This document shows positions 24,840-33,343 of a DNA stretch of 64,000 bases, piece after piece. Positions within the stretch are counted from its first letter, which is position 1. Every line of letters begins with the position of its first letter. The DNA is from CAYINU01 sp964364855 (GTDB lineage: Bacteria > Margulisbacteria > Marinamargulisbacteria > CAYINU01): NCBI GenBank assembly GCA_964364855.1, contig CAYINU010000001.1:11357-75356 (forward strand), written 5' to 3'. The position numbers were made by a program, and so were the translations under genes. The notes under the pieces were generated by a model that saw nothing but the letters and a program-made list of their open reading frames with translations, was not told the origin of the DNA and searched no databases.

Positions 24840-25414
24840 ACCAAGATGATCCCATCAAAAATGACATCTTGCTGGATCACGACTATGACGGCATTCAGGA
24901 GTTGGACAATCCACTCCCGCGATGGTGGGTCTATCTGTTTTACCTCACGATTGCGTTTGCCGTGGGGTATGTGGGGTACTATTGCTTTGGCCCTGGAAAG
25001 TCTTCTTTGGAAACCTTTCAGGCCGACCTTGCCCAAGTCCAAGGAAAGCCGGTTCCGACGGACTCGGCCGATCAAGTTGAGGAGGCGCTAGAAAAAAAAG
25101 CCCACGATCCTCAAGCGCTGGCGGCCGGTGCGGCCTTGTTTACTGCCAAATGTGCGCCATGTCACAACCAGCAAGGACAAGGGTTAATCGGTCCCAATCT
25201 GACCGATGCATACTGGATACATGGCAAAGGGACGTTGGGTGACATCTATACGGCGGTTTCTGATGGTGTGCCTGCAAAAGGGATGTTGGCGTGGAAGACG
25301 TTGATCAAACCCGAAGAGATCCAAAACATTGTCGTCTATGTCAAGTTGCTCCGTGGTAGTCACCCCGACAACCCCAAAGCTCCAGAGGGAGAGAAGGTGG
25401 ATGGGGATGACTGA
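24836..25414 (+). CDS. ccoP: Cbb3 oxidase subunit CcoP, single-haem form
   Basis: A 192-residue protein with the CcoP N-terminal domain (DHDYDGIQELDNPLPRWWVYLFYLTIAFAVGYVGYY) and one cytochrome c domain (GAALFTAKCAPCHNQQGQGLIGPNLTD). Standard CcoP has about 300 residues and two CxxCH haem sites. Only one is present here, although the reading frame is intact, so this is a naturally short form and not a frameshift. The axial methionine is probably in GVPAKGMLAWKT. It starts by ATGA overlap with ccoQ. Confidence 0.92.
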   Translation: MNQDDPIKNDILLDHDYDGIQELDNPLPRWWVYLFYLTIAFAVGYVGYYCFGPGKSSLETFQADLAQVQGKPVPTDSADQVEEALEKKAHDPQALAAGAALFTAKCAPCHNQQGQGLIGPNLTDAYWIHGKGTLGDIYTAVSDGVPAKGMLAWKTLIKPEEIQNIVVYVKLLRGSHPDNPKAPEGEKVDGDD

Positions 25415-26807
25415 TGAGGGACCCCATTCGTTTGAACTACCCCAAGATCGCCTCGCCACCACCACTGCCTCTGGACAGCGTGTTTATCTTTACCCGGCCT
25501 TTGTAAAAGGGTTTTTTAGAACGCGGCGACGGTGGTTGTCAGGCATATTAGTTGCCTTTTTTATGCTGACGGGATGGGTCAAAATTGACGGCGTCCCACT
25601 GTTTTGGATGGATTTAATCCATCGCAAATTTACGCTGTTTATGTGGACATTTTGGGCCGACGAGGTTCCACTGCTCGTACTTGTGTTGCTCACGGCGGTG
25701 CTATCAATTGGGGTAATAACGTTGCTTTTTGGGCGGATCTGGTGCGGGTGGGCCTGTCCTCAAAGCGTGTTTATCGATATGGTATTTCGCCCCATCGAAC
25801 AATGGTTTGAGGGAAATGGCGTTGCACAACGGCGATTTAACGCAAAGCCTTGGACGTTGGAAAAGGGCCTTAAAAAGGTGGGGAAATGGACGGTGTTCTT
25901 GGCCATCGCGCTGGTTTTGGCCCACTGTTTTCTGGTTTATTTCGTGGGACGAGATCAATTGTTATGGATGGTCAGACAGGCGCCATGGCAGAACCCGGCT
26001 CCGTTTGGGATTATTCTGTTTGCGACCGCGTTGGTGTTATTTGATTTTGGATGGTTTCGGGAGCAGTTTTGTATCATTGCGTGTCCCTACGGCCGCTTGC
26101 AATCCGTATTGATGGATAGTGACTCCCGCATCGTGGCTTACGATTACAATCGGCGCGATTGCATCAACTGCTACCGATGTGTGCAGGTGTGTCCGACCGG
26201 TATTGATATTCGCCGTGGTCTGCAGATGGAATGCATCATGTGCACGTCCTGCATCGATGCATGTGATCAAGTCATGAAAAAGATAAACAAGCCGCCTCGT
26301 CTGGTTCGGTATACCTCCGAGGCAGAACTGGCAGGACGACCGTCCCATTTTCTGAGGATTCGATTGTTACTGTATGTGGGGCTTTTGGCACTGTCGATCG
26401 GAATGCTGGCCTATTTTACAGCGGTTAGAGACCCGTTTATGGTCACCGTTCGGCGGGGACCCGTTCCGTATCAGATTGTCACGACTGGGCACACGCGCGA
26501 AATTGCAAATCATTTCAAATTGAATCTGGTCAACCATCGCTTGTCTTTGGCACAGGTGAGAATCGGACTTTCAGATGACAGGGATCAACCCCTTCGGATG
26601 GTAACGCCGACTCCGGTGGTTTTGGTGCCTCCGGGTCGCACGGTTGCGTCAGACGTCTTTTTGTTTTTTGAATCCGAGAGCTTGCGTGACGCCGTGCAAG
26701 TCCCCTTGCAAATTACCTTTTCTCATCCGGAGTCCGGCATAACGGATACAACACGCGTGATCGTTTCATTGATGGATCCCACGGACAAAAGCGTATTTAC
26801 CCCATGA
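25407..26807 (+). CDS. ccoG: CcoG/RdxA/FixG ferredoxin-type maturation protein
   Basis: A 466-residue membrane protein needed for cbb3 maturation; in other species it reduces Cu(II) for insertion. It has membrane segments in the first half, the NapH-like motifs CGWACPQSVFIDMVFRPIEQW and CIIACPYGRLQSVLMD, two [4Fe-4S] motifs (CINCYRCVQVCPTGIDIR, CIMCTSCIDACDQVM) and a C-terminal Ig-like domain (about 350-460). ATG 25407 has AAGG 8-9 nt upstream; ATG 25401 is an alternative. It overlaps ccoP by 8 nt and the next gene by ATGA. Confidence 0.95.
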   Translation: MTDEGPHSFELPQDRLATTTASGQRVYLYPAFVKGFFRTRRRWLSGILVAFFMLTGWVKIDGVPLFWMDLIHRKFTLFMWTFWADEVPLLVLVLLTAVLSIGVITLLFGRIWCGWACPQSVFIDMVFRPIEQWFEGNGVAQRRFNAKPWTLEKGLKKVGKWTVFLAIALVLAHCFLVYFVGRDQLLWMVRQAPWQNPAPFGIILFATALVLFDFGWFREQFCIIACPYGRLQSVLMDSDSRIVAYDYNRRDCINCYRCVQVCPTGIDIRRGLQMECIMCTSCIDACDQVMKKINKPPRLVRYTSEAELAGRPSHFLRIRLLLYVGLLALSIGMLAYFTAVRDPFMVTVRRGPVPYQIVTTGHTREIANHFKLNLVNHRLSLAQVRIGLSDDRDQPLRMVTPTPVVLVPPGRTVASDVFLFFESESLRDAVQVPLQITFSHPESGITDTTRVIVSLMDPTDKSVFTP

Positions 26808-27466
26808 TTCAACTGGGTCTGATTCCACTGTTGGGGACGACGTTAATCGCCAGCCTGTTGGGTAGTTGGCACTGCGCCGGGATGTGTGGTGGATTGGTGG
26901 GGGCGGTGTCCAGGACGCCCGCGGAACAGGCCAGCTATCATGCGGGACGTATCGTGATGTACGGGATATTGGGCGGATTGGCAGGAGCTATTGCTGGCTT
27001 TTTTTTGGATGCCGACTGGTCGCTTTTGAGATGGGGAGCGGCCCTTTTTTTGGGTATGTCGCTGGTGGGAATGGGGCTTTCCAAACTGTTTTCCGGCGGA
27101 CACGTGGGGCCTTCGCTTTGGATCGCGCGATGGATGGGTCGCTGGATCCAGCCCCTGGGCCGATGGACACGCTTTCACCCTGTTCTGGGGCGGGTACTGT
27201 TGGGAGGTGCGTCTGCATTTTTGCCTTGCGGTTGGCTGTATGGGTTTGTTGTCATTGCCGGGACAACCGGGCGCGTCTGGAGTGGCGTACTCGTCATGCT
27301 GGTGTTCGGATTGGGGACGCTACCGGCGCTACATGCAACGAGTTGGGCATTGGGTCGTGTTCGACGTGCAGCAAAACCGACGGCAAACATGGCGACAGCG
27401 GTGCTGATGGTCGTGATGGGACTTGTGACTTTAGGCCTTCATTTTTTGCCGATGCCTTGTCACTAA
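26804..27466 (+). CDS. Sulfite exporter TauE/SafE-like membrane protein of the cbb3 locus
   Basis: A 220-residue protein with about six membrane segments. GSWHCAGMCGGLVGAVS near the N-terminus, GGASAFLPCGWLYGF in the middle and the glycine-rich helices match the UreH/TauE/SafE-like proteins that often close cco operons. The HCAGMC cysteines suggest metal (copper) handling, but the function is not proven. No ccoH-like gene is seen in the locus. It ends 1 nt before the convergent fadE stop, leaving no room for a terminator. Confidence 0.82.
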   Translation: MIQLGLIPLLGTTLIASLLGSWHCAGMCGGLVGAVSRTPAEQASYHAGRIVMYGILGGLAGAIAGFFLDADWSLLRWGAALFLGMSLVGMGLSKLFSGGHVGPSLWIARWMGRWIQPLGRWTRFHPVLGRVLLGGASAFLPCGWLYGFVVIAGTTGRVWSGVLVMLVFGLGTLPALHATSWALGRVRRAAKPTANMATAVLMVVMGLVTLGLHFLPMPCH

Positions 27467-27467
27467 A

Positions 27468-29891
27468 TTAGACGCTCCGTTTCAGGTATTGCTCTTGCGT
27501 GAAGCTATCGACTTGGATCGCATCCAGGCGAAGTCTTTCGGCTTCCCGGAACTGATGGGCTTGGGCGGCGGTAATAATCTGTTTCTCTACGGCCAGATCC
27601 ACCAGCTGTAACAGCTCCCGTTTCGGCAACAGCCGCTTTTTGATGGCCTTACTCAGCGTGTGGGCAATAGGGGATGCCAATACGACGGCTTCAAAAGCCA
27701 AATCCAAACGCCTCAGGGCATCGGACGAATCCCCAGACAGATAAAGGCCTGCGGTGAGCCGATCCCGCATACCGCCCGGGGTTTGGATCACCTGCGCCAG
27801 GCGCTGTTGCAGCCGGTCTGTGGGCGCCGTTCCGATGGCATTTAAGCGCGCATAAGGCCCTACTAGGTAGCGAAATAGACCACCCAAATTCTCAAACAAG
27901 CCCTCAAATGCGACTTGAATGCGGTAAAAAGCCGTCTGCAATCCCCATTGGGCAAACGGCAGATCGTCATGTCGTTTGCCTTCTGACTCAAATCGACAGA
28001 GCACCGCTGACGCAAAATACATCCACGACAAGATATCGCCCAGCCGCGCCGTGATCATTTCTTTGCGTTTCAGATCTCCGCCAAACCGTACCATGGCGAT
28101 TTCGGAAAAGCATGCGAAACTGGCCGACGCCCACATCAGACGGCGTTTGTACCGTGCGATCGGTGTTCCGATGTATCCGGTGAGGTACCCGCGAGTGAGG
28201 CTGAGTAACACACTTCGAACCGCAACTTGAAGGCCATGGCCGACATGTCCCCAAAACGCACGGTCAAACCCTTTGACATCTCCGGTTTGAATGGATTTGA
28301 TTTCGGTATACGCATAAGGATGGCAGCGCAAGGCGCCTTGGCCGAAGATGATTAAAGACCGAGTTAAGATATTGGCCCCTTCCACTGTGATGCCAATCGG
28401 GACAGCTTTGTACCCATTGGCCAGTACATTTCGAGGCCCACGGCTGATACCCGCACCCCCCGAAATATCCATGCCGTGATTAAGGATATTTCGAAAACTT
28501 TCGGTGAAATGGTATTTTGCAATGGCTGTGACGACACTGGGTTTGGATCCTTTATCAATAGCACCGCAAGTGTATCGGCGTGCCGCTTCCAATAGGTAAG
28601 CATACCCCGCAATCTCGGCCAGTTTGTCTTGAATGGCTTCAAATTTGCCGATCGAAAGGCCGAATTGGCTCCGAACGGTGCCGAAGGCCGAAGCAAAACG
28701 GGTCACCAATTGCGTGCCGCCGGTGCAATTGGCCGGCAACGAAATGCCTCGCCCCGCAGCCAGGCTTTCCATCAGCATGCGCCACCCTTCGCCGGCATAG
28801 GCGGGACCGCCGATAATGGTGTCGATGGAAACCACGACGTCTTTCCCCCATAGCGGACTGTTGTAAAATGGCACATCCAGCGGATCGTGGCGGTGGGAAT
28901 GGTCGATACCCGGCGTGCGAGCGGGAATAAGCGCACATGTAATGCCAGGCTCAGGTCCTTTCCCCAAGAAGTTTTCGGGGTCAAACAGCTGAAAGGCCAG
29001 TCCGATGAGGGTGGCTTTGGAGCCGAGGGTGATCCATCGCTTTTCCCAGTTGAGTTTCAAATACAATTGGTTATCTGATCCGCGGAAAACGACGCCATGG
29101 GACCGGATACTACCTGCGTCAGACCCAGCCGTGGGTTCGGTTAAGGCAAAGCAGGGGATCTCTTCCCCTGTGGCCAATCGGGGCAGGTAATGGTTTTTTT
29201 GTGCGTCGGTGCCGTAGTGGATGATCAATTCGGCCGGACCCAAAGAATTGGGGACCATCACGGTGATCCCCAGCGCGGAACTCCGGGCACTGAGTTTGGC
29301 CACCACCGCACTATTGGCCAAGGCCGATAGCCCCAGCCCGCCATAGGATTTCGGGATAATCATGCCAAACAACCGTTGTTCTTTGATATAGGCCCATGCC
29401 TTTTCCGGCAAATCGCGTTTTTGATTGACCTCCCAATCGTCCACCATGGCACACAAGGTGGCGACCGGGCCATCCAAGAAGGTTTTTTCCTCAGGCGTCA
29501 ATTCGGGATAATTGCCATGAAGGAGTTTGTCCATATGGGGCTTTCCGGAAAATAGTTCGGCGTCCATCCACACCGTTCCCGCTTCCAAGGCAATACGCTC
29601 CGTTTGGGAGACCGTGGGGAAAATGCGCAAGGCCTGTAACAGTTTCATCAAGGGAGTACTAACGATCGATTGGCGCAGGGGACGGATAACAAAAATTAAC
29701 AACACAAAGGTACTGACTATTCCGACCCATGGTGGCATTCCGATGAGCCAAAGCAATCCCAATATCCATGCCGCCCACAACACAAAGGGGGCGCCAAAGT
29801 AGGCCAGTGCCAAAGGAAGCGCAATAAGCAATAGCGACTGAATCAGAGGCCGAAACAAGTAAAATCCACCATAAATCAACATGCGATACAT
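27468..29891 (-). CDS. fadE: Acyl-CoA dehydrogenase, FadE type
   Basis: First step of beta-oxidation: FAD-dependent desaturation of acyl-CoA. At 807 residues it matches the long Escherichia coli FadE class (814) rather than the 380-residue type. It has N-terminal membrane segments (residues 1-75), then LFGMIIPKSYGGLGLSALANSAVVAKLSARSS, CFALTEPTAGSDAGSIRS, the NWEKRWITLGSKATLIGLAF segment and MDISGGAGISRGPRN near the active site. Last gene of the fadD-fadI-fadJ-fadE operon. An alternative ATG lies 9 nt downstream with better SD spacing. Confidence 0.94.
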   Translation of the reverse strand: MYRMLIYGGFYLFRPLIQSLLLIALPLALAYFGAPFVLWAAWILGLLWLIGMPPWVGIVSTFVLLIFVIRPLRQSIVSTPLMKLLQALRIFPTVSQTERIALEAGTVWMDAELFSGKPHMDKLLHGNYPELTPEEKTFLDGPVATLCAMVDDWEVNQKRDLPEKAWAYIKEQRLFGMIIPKSYGGLGLSALANSAVVAKLSARSSALGITVMVPNSLGPAELIIHYGTDAQKNHYLPRLATGEEIPCFALTEPTAGSDAGSIRSHGVVFRGSDNQLYLKLNWEKRWITLGSKATLIGLAFQLFDPENFLGKGPEPGITCALIPARTPGIDHSHRHDPLDVPFYNSPLWGKDVVVSIDTIIGGPAYAGEGWRMLMESLAAGRGISLPANCTGGTQLVTRFASAFGTVRSQFGLSIGKFEAIQDKLAEIAGYAYLLEAARRYTCGAIDKGSKPSVVTAIAKYHFTESFRNILNHGMDISGGAGISRGPRNVLANGYKAVPIGITVEGANILTRSLIIFGQGALRCHPYAYTEIKSIQTGDVKGFDRAFWGHVGHGLQVAVRSVLLSLTRGYLTGYIGTPIARYKRRLMWASASFACFSEIAMVRFGGDLKRKEMITARLGDILSWMYFASAVLCRFESEGKRHDDLPFAQWGLQTAFYRIQVAFEGLFENLGGLFRYLVGPYARLNAIGTAPTDRLQQRLAQVIQTPGGMRDRLTAGLYLSGDSSDALRRLDLAFEAVVLASPIAHTLSKAIKKRLLPKRELLQLVDLAVEKQIITAAQAHQFREAERLRLDAIQVDSFTQEQYLKRSV

Positions 29892-29897
29892 CCTTTC

Positions 29898-32054
29898 CTA
29901 CAGAGGTTCTTTAAAAAATGTGTGGTTATTTTCGGCCATTTCAACCAACAGAGAGGCGGGTTCGAAACGCCGCCCATAGCGTTCGGATAGCTTCTGCAGG
30001 CGCTCGGTAATAATGGTCATGCTGGTTTGGTCTGCGTACCGGCAAAGACCACCGCGAAACGGCGGGAATCCCGTGCCCATGATCATGGCCATGTCCAGTT
30101 CTGCCGGACCGGCGACAACGTGTTCGGCCAGACACCGTGCGGCCTCGTTGACCATTATCAGCACCATGCGGTCCAAGCAATCATCCATTGAGGGGCGCGT
30201 TCCCGATTCGCGGCGATGGGCTTTTTGCCAGTCGGATACTGCTTTAAGCAATTCCGAGTTAGGGACTTTGGTGCCATGGCCATGGACGTAAAACCCCTTT
30301 CCGGATTTTTTCCCCAGCCAGTCCTTGTTTTCATGTAATTGCGTAAATATCGCAGGTACGGCCATGCGTTGTCCGTAGCCGGCCTCCAGGGATACGGCGA
30401 CTTTGTAACCCACATCCAGCCCCACTTCATCAGCCAAAGCCAGCGGCCCGATGGGCATGCCAAATTGGGTCATCAGCCGATCCAGTGTCAACATATCCAC
30501 ACCTTCTTCGAGTAAATGGACTGCCTCGTTAACATAGGGAATCAAAATCCGGTTTACCAAAAAACCGGGCACATTTTTGACCCTGATCGGTGTTTTTTTC
30601 ATCTGGCGGGCCAATTGCATGGTGGCTTCTACCACGCCGGGATCGGTTTTGTCCCCCGGTATCACCTCCACCAAGGGCATGCGGTGCACGGGGCTGAAAA
30701 AATGCATGCCCACAAACCGTTCCGGCCGGTTGAGCGCAGCGGCCATTTCCGTAATCGACAATGAGGACGTGTTGGAGGCGATAATGGTGTCCGGCCTCAC
30801 CACCTGTTCGAGCTCGGCAAGCGTGCCTTTTTTTACCGCCATGTTTTCCACAATGGCTTCGATGACGATATCTGCCAAACCAAAGCCGCTGTAATCGAGT
30901 GTGCCAGAAATATGGTTAAACTTGAGCAGCGCCTCAGGCGGGGAGAGTTTTTTCCTCTCCACCCCTTTTTGGTACAAATTTTCAGCGGCAGCCAATCCGC
31001 GCCCCACATTTTCCCAATTGAGGTCTTTGAGCCGTACGTCTAGTTCGGCATTGCTCAGTGCCCAGGCAATCCCTCCGCCCATCAAACCGGCTCCCAACAC
31101 AGCCGAGTGGGTTAACGGCCACGGTTTCGGCGATACGTGCGATGGCTTTTTGAGTTGTTCTTGCACAAAGAACAAATGGGTCAGATTTTGACATATTTTT
31201 GAAATGACCAGATCGGCAAAGGCTTTGGCCTCAACGGCCAGTCCTTTTTGCAGGGGAATGCCGTAGGTGGATTTCACGACGGCCAAGGCTTTTAGCGGTG
31301 CGGGGTAGTGGCCTTGGGTTTTTTGCCTGACTTGCTGGTGGGCGATGCGGGAGACGATTTCCCGTCCGGCGGGGTTGGATTCTAAAAATCGCGTCGATAT
31401 CGGACGTGCATGACGGGAGGCCAGTACTTTTTTGCGGCCGGTCTCTGAATGAATATGTTGGATAAATTTGCGAGTCAGGTCCGCCAAAAATCCTTGAGGG
31501 TATAAGGCATCGGCCAGGTGCAAACGCAGGGCTTTTTTGGCGTTTATCGCTTGGCCGGTCAAGATCAATTCCAGCGCCGCTTGAAACCCGATCAGTTTGG
31601 GTAGGCGCTGCGTACCACCAAAACCTGGTAAGATGCCCAGATTGACCTCGGGTAGGCCCAGTTGCACCTTGGGGCCATCTGACACGATGCGATAAGTACA
31701 TGCCAGAGCCAACTCCAACCCACCCCCCAAACATGGCCCATCAATAACCGCTACGGTGGGATAGGGCAGCTCGGCCAATTGATTGAAAATAGTCTGGCCC
31801 ATACTGGATTTGAATTGGCCTTCTTCGTGGGTGCGGATGGATTGAATCTCCGTGATGTCTGCGCCCGCAATAAATTGATTGGGTTTGCCACTGGAAATAA
31901 CCAAGGCCTGCAGGGGTTTTTGAGACAGGATGTTTAGTAGATCGGATAACTCGGCCATCACCGATGAGGACAGCACATTGACCTTTTTGTCCGGCACGTC
32001 GATGTGCAACAGTCCGATCTCATCCGGTGTGGTTTCAAACGTCCATGTGGACAT
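29898..32054 (-). CDS. fadJ: Fatty-acid oxidation complex alpha subunit (FadJ/FadB)
   Basis: A 718-residue bifunctional enoyl-CoA hydratase/3-hydroxyacyl-CoA dehydrogenase. The hydratase domain (1 to about 190) has ISSGKPNQFIAGADI and DGPCLGGGLELALACTYRI with the two catalytic glutamates region LGLPEVNLGILPGFGGTQRL. The dehydrogenase starts near 315 with the NAD motif VLGAGLMGGGIAWALS, ASNTSSLSITEMA, GMHFFSPVHRMPLVEVI and KNVPGFLVNRILIPY. The ATG overlaps the fadI stop as TAATG. FadJ versus FadB cannot be settled from this alone. Confidence 0.94.
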   Translation of the reverse strand: MSTWTFETTPDEIGLLHIDVPDKKVNVLSSSVMAELSDLLNILSQKPLQALVISSGKPNQFIAGADITEIQSIRTHEEGQFKSSMGQTIFNQLAELPYPTVAVIDGPCLGGGLELALACTYRIVSDGPKVQLGLPEVNLGILPGFGGTQRLPKLIGFQAALELILTGQAINAKKALRLHLADALYPQGFLADLTRKFIQHIHSETGRKKVLASRHARPISTRFLESNPAGREIVSRIAHQQVRQKTQGHYPAPLKALAVVKSTYGIPLQKGLAVEAKAFADLVISKICQNLTHLFFVQEQLKKPSHVSPKPWPLTHSAVLGAGLMGGGIAWALSNAELDVRLKDLNWENVGRGLAAAENLYQKGVERKKLSPPEALLKFNHISGTLDYSGFGLADIVIEAIVENMAVKKGTLAELEQVVRPDTIIASNTSSLSITEMAAALNRPERFVGMHFFSPVHRMPLVEVIPGDKTDPGVVEATMQLARQMKKTPIRVKNVPGFLVNRILIPYVNEAVHLLEEGVDMLTLDRLMTQFGMPIGPLALADEVGLDVGYKVAVSLEAGYGQRMAVPAIFTQLHENKDWLGKKSGKGFYVHGHGTKVPNSELLKAVSDWQKAHRRESGTRPSMDDCLDRMVLIMVNEAARCLAEHVVAGPAELDMAMIMGTGFPPFRGGLCRYADQTSMTIITERLQKLSERYGRRFEPASLLVEMAENNHTFFKEPL

Positions 32055-33343
32055 TACGTGGCCTCCACAACAAAGGCCGCACCTTGTCCGCCACCCACGC
32101 ACAATGTTGCCAGTCCCACCTGCTTGCCCGCGCGATGCAATTCTTTGGCCAGCGTAATCAGCAGGCGCGATCCCGTGGTGCCCACCGGATGGCCCAGGGC
32201 AATGGCGCCACCGTTCACATTGAGGATGTCCATATTTAAAGTCCCAAGTGGAGTGGATTGATTGAGGTGGGTTTTGGCAAATTCGGCGGAGCCAAAGGCT
32301 TTCTCACATGCCAAGATCTGCGCAGCAAAAGCCTCGTTTATTTCAATGCGCTCAAAATCTGACAGTTTCATGCCCGTTTTTTGCAGGACCTTGGCAGTCG
32401 CGTATAGAGGTCCAAGTCCCATTCGGCTAGGATCCAAACCTGCATAGGCATAGGCCCGTAAAAAGGCCAGTGGCTTGTATCCCATCGCTTTGGCTTGAGA
32501 TTCTTTCATGACCACCATTGCGGCAGCACCATCGGTGATGGGACAACTATTTCCTACCGTGACCGTGCCGTTTTTGCGGTCAAAATAGGGAGGTAATTTG
32601 GCTAGTGCTTCCATCGTCTGATTTTCTCGAGGACCTTCGTCTTCGCGCAGGATCGCTTTAAAATCAGGGGGGATCGGAAAGGGCATCATTTCTTCTTGCA
32701 AGATACCGGCCTTGGTTGCCGCAATGGCCTTTTGGTGGCTCTTTAGAGCATAGTCGTCCTGCTGGATGCGGGTAATATGAAACTCTCGAGCCAAAATCTC
32801 AGCGGTCATACCCATAATCAATCCGCACACGGGATCGGTTAGCCCTTGGATGACGCCCACGACGGGCTTTAAAAACCGCAACCGAAAACCGGCCAGCACC
32901 CGCAATTTGTCACTGGTCGTTTTGGCCCGCCACAGCCGTTCGTAAAAAGCAGTCATCTCCGGGCCAAAAATCAAGGGAATATTCGACATCGATTCGGTGC
33001 CTCCGATCAGCATGATCTGGGCTTCGCCCGCGTGAATTTTATTCATGGCCGTGGACACAGACTCCATCCCGGAAGCGCAGTTGCGGTGGACGGTGGCAGC
33101 TGGAACAGTTTGCGGCAAACCGGCCTTCAGCGTAATCACACGGGCGATATTGGCCGCATGGACCGGCTGGGCGACATTGCCTATGACGACTTCGTCAATT
33201 TGGTTGCCTTTGAGACCCGTGCGAATCAATACTTCACGTACGACGACCGCGCCCAGGTCATCGGCTTGAACGGTTTTTAATTTGCCGCCGGCCTTAGAAA
33301 AGGGCGTTCGTAAACCATCGATGATGGCAATGCGTTCGTTCAT
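32054..33343 (-). CDS. fadI: Acetyl-CoA acyltransferase (3-ketoacyl-CoA thiolase)
   Basis: Thiolytic cleavage in beta-oxidation. The 429-residue product carries the nucleophilic cysteine in VHRNCASGMESVSTAMN, ERIEINEAFAAQILA, the histidine in NVNGGAIALGHPVGTTGSRLL and the second cysteine in CVGGGQGAAFVVEA. Its length and the partner gene point to the FadI class. The ATG overlaps the fadD stop as ATGA. Its SD (AAGGAG) abuts the terminal copy of the 51-bp repeat in fadD, only about 8 nt away. Confidence 0.93.
   Translation of the reverse strand: MNERIAIIDGLRTPFSKAGGKLKTVQADDLGAVVVREVLIRTGLKGNQIDEVVIGNVAQPVHAANIARVITLKAGLPQTVPAATVHRNCASGMESVSTAMNKIHAGEAQIMLIGGTESMSNIPLIFGPEMTAFYERLWRAKTTSDKLRVLAGFRLRFLKPVVGVIQGLTDPVCGLIMGMTAEILAREFHITRIQQDDYALKSHQKAIAATKAGILQEEMMPFPIPPDFKAILREDEGPRENQTMEALAKLPPYFDRKNGTVTVGNSCPITDGAAAMVVMKESQAKAMGYKPLAFLRAYAYAGLDPSRMGLGPLYATAKVLQKTGMKLSDFERIEINEAFAAQILACEKAFGSAEFAKTHLNQSTPLGTLNMDILNVNGGAIALGHPVGTTGSRLLITLAKELHRAGKQVGLATLCVGGGQGAAFVVEAT

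Noticed and set aside
24836..25414. Frameshift as the cause of the short CcoP
   Set aside because: N-terminal CcoP domain, single cytochrome domain and coupled start/stop codons are all in one frame, and no second CxxCH is found in nearby frames.
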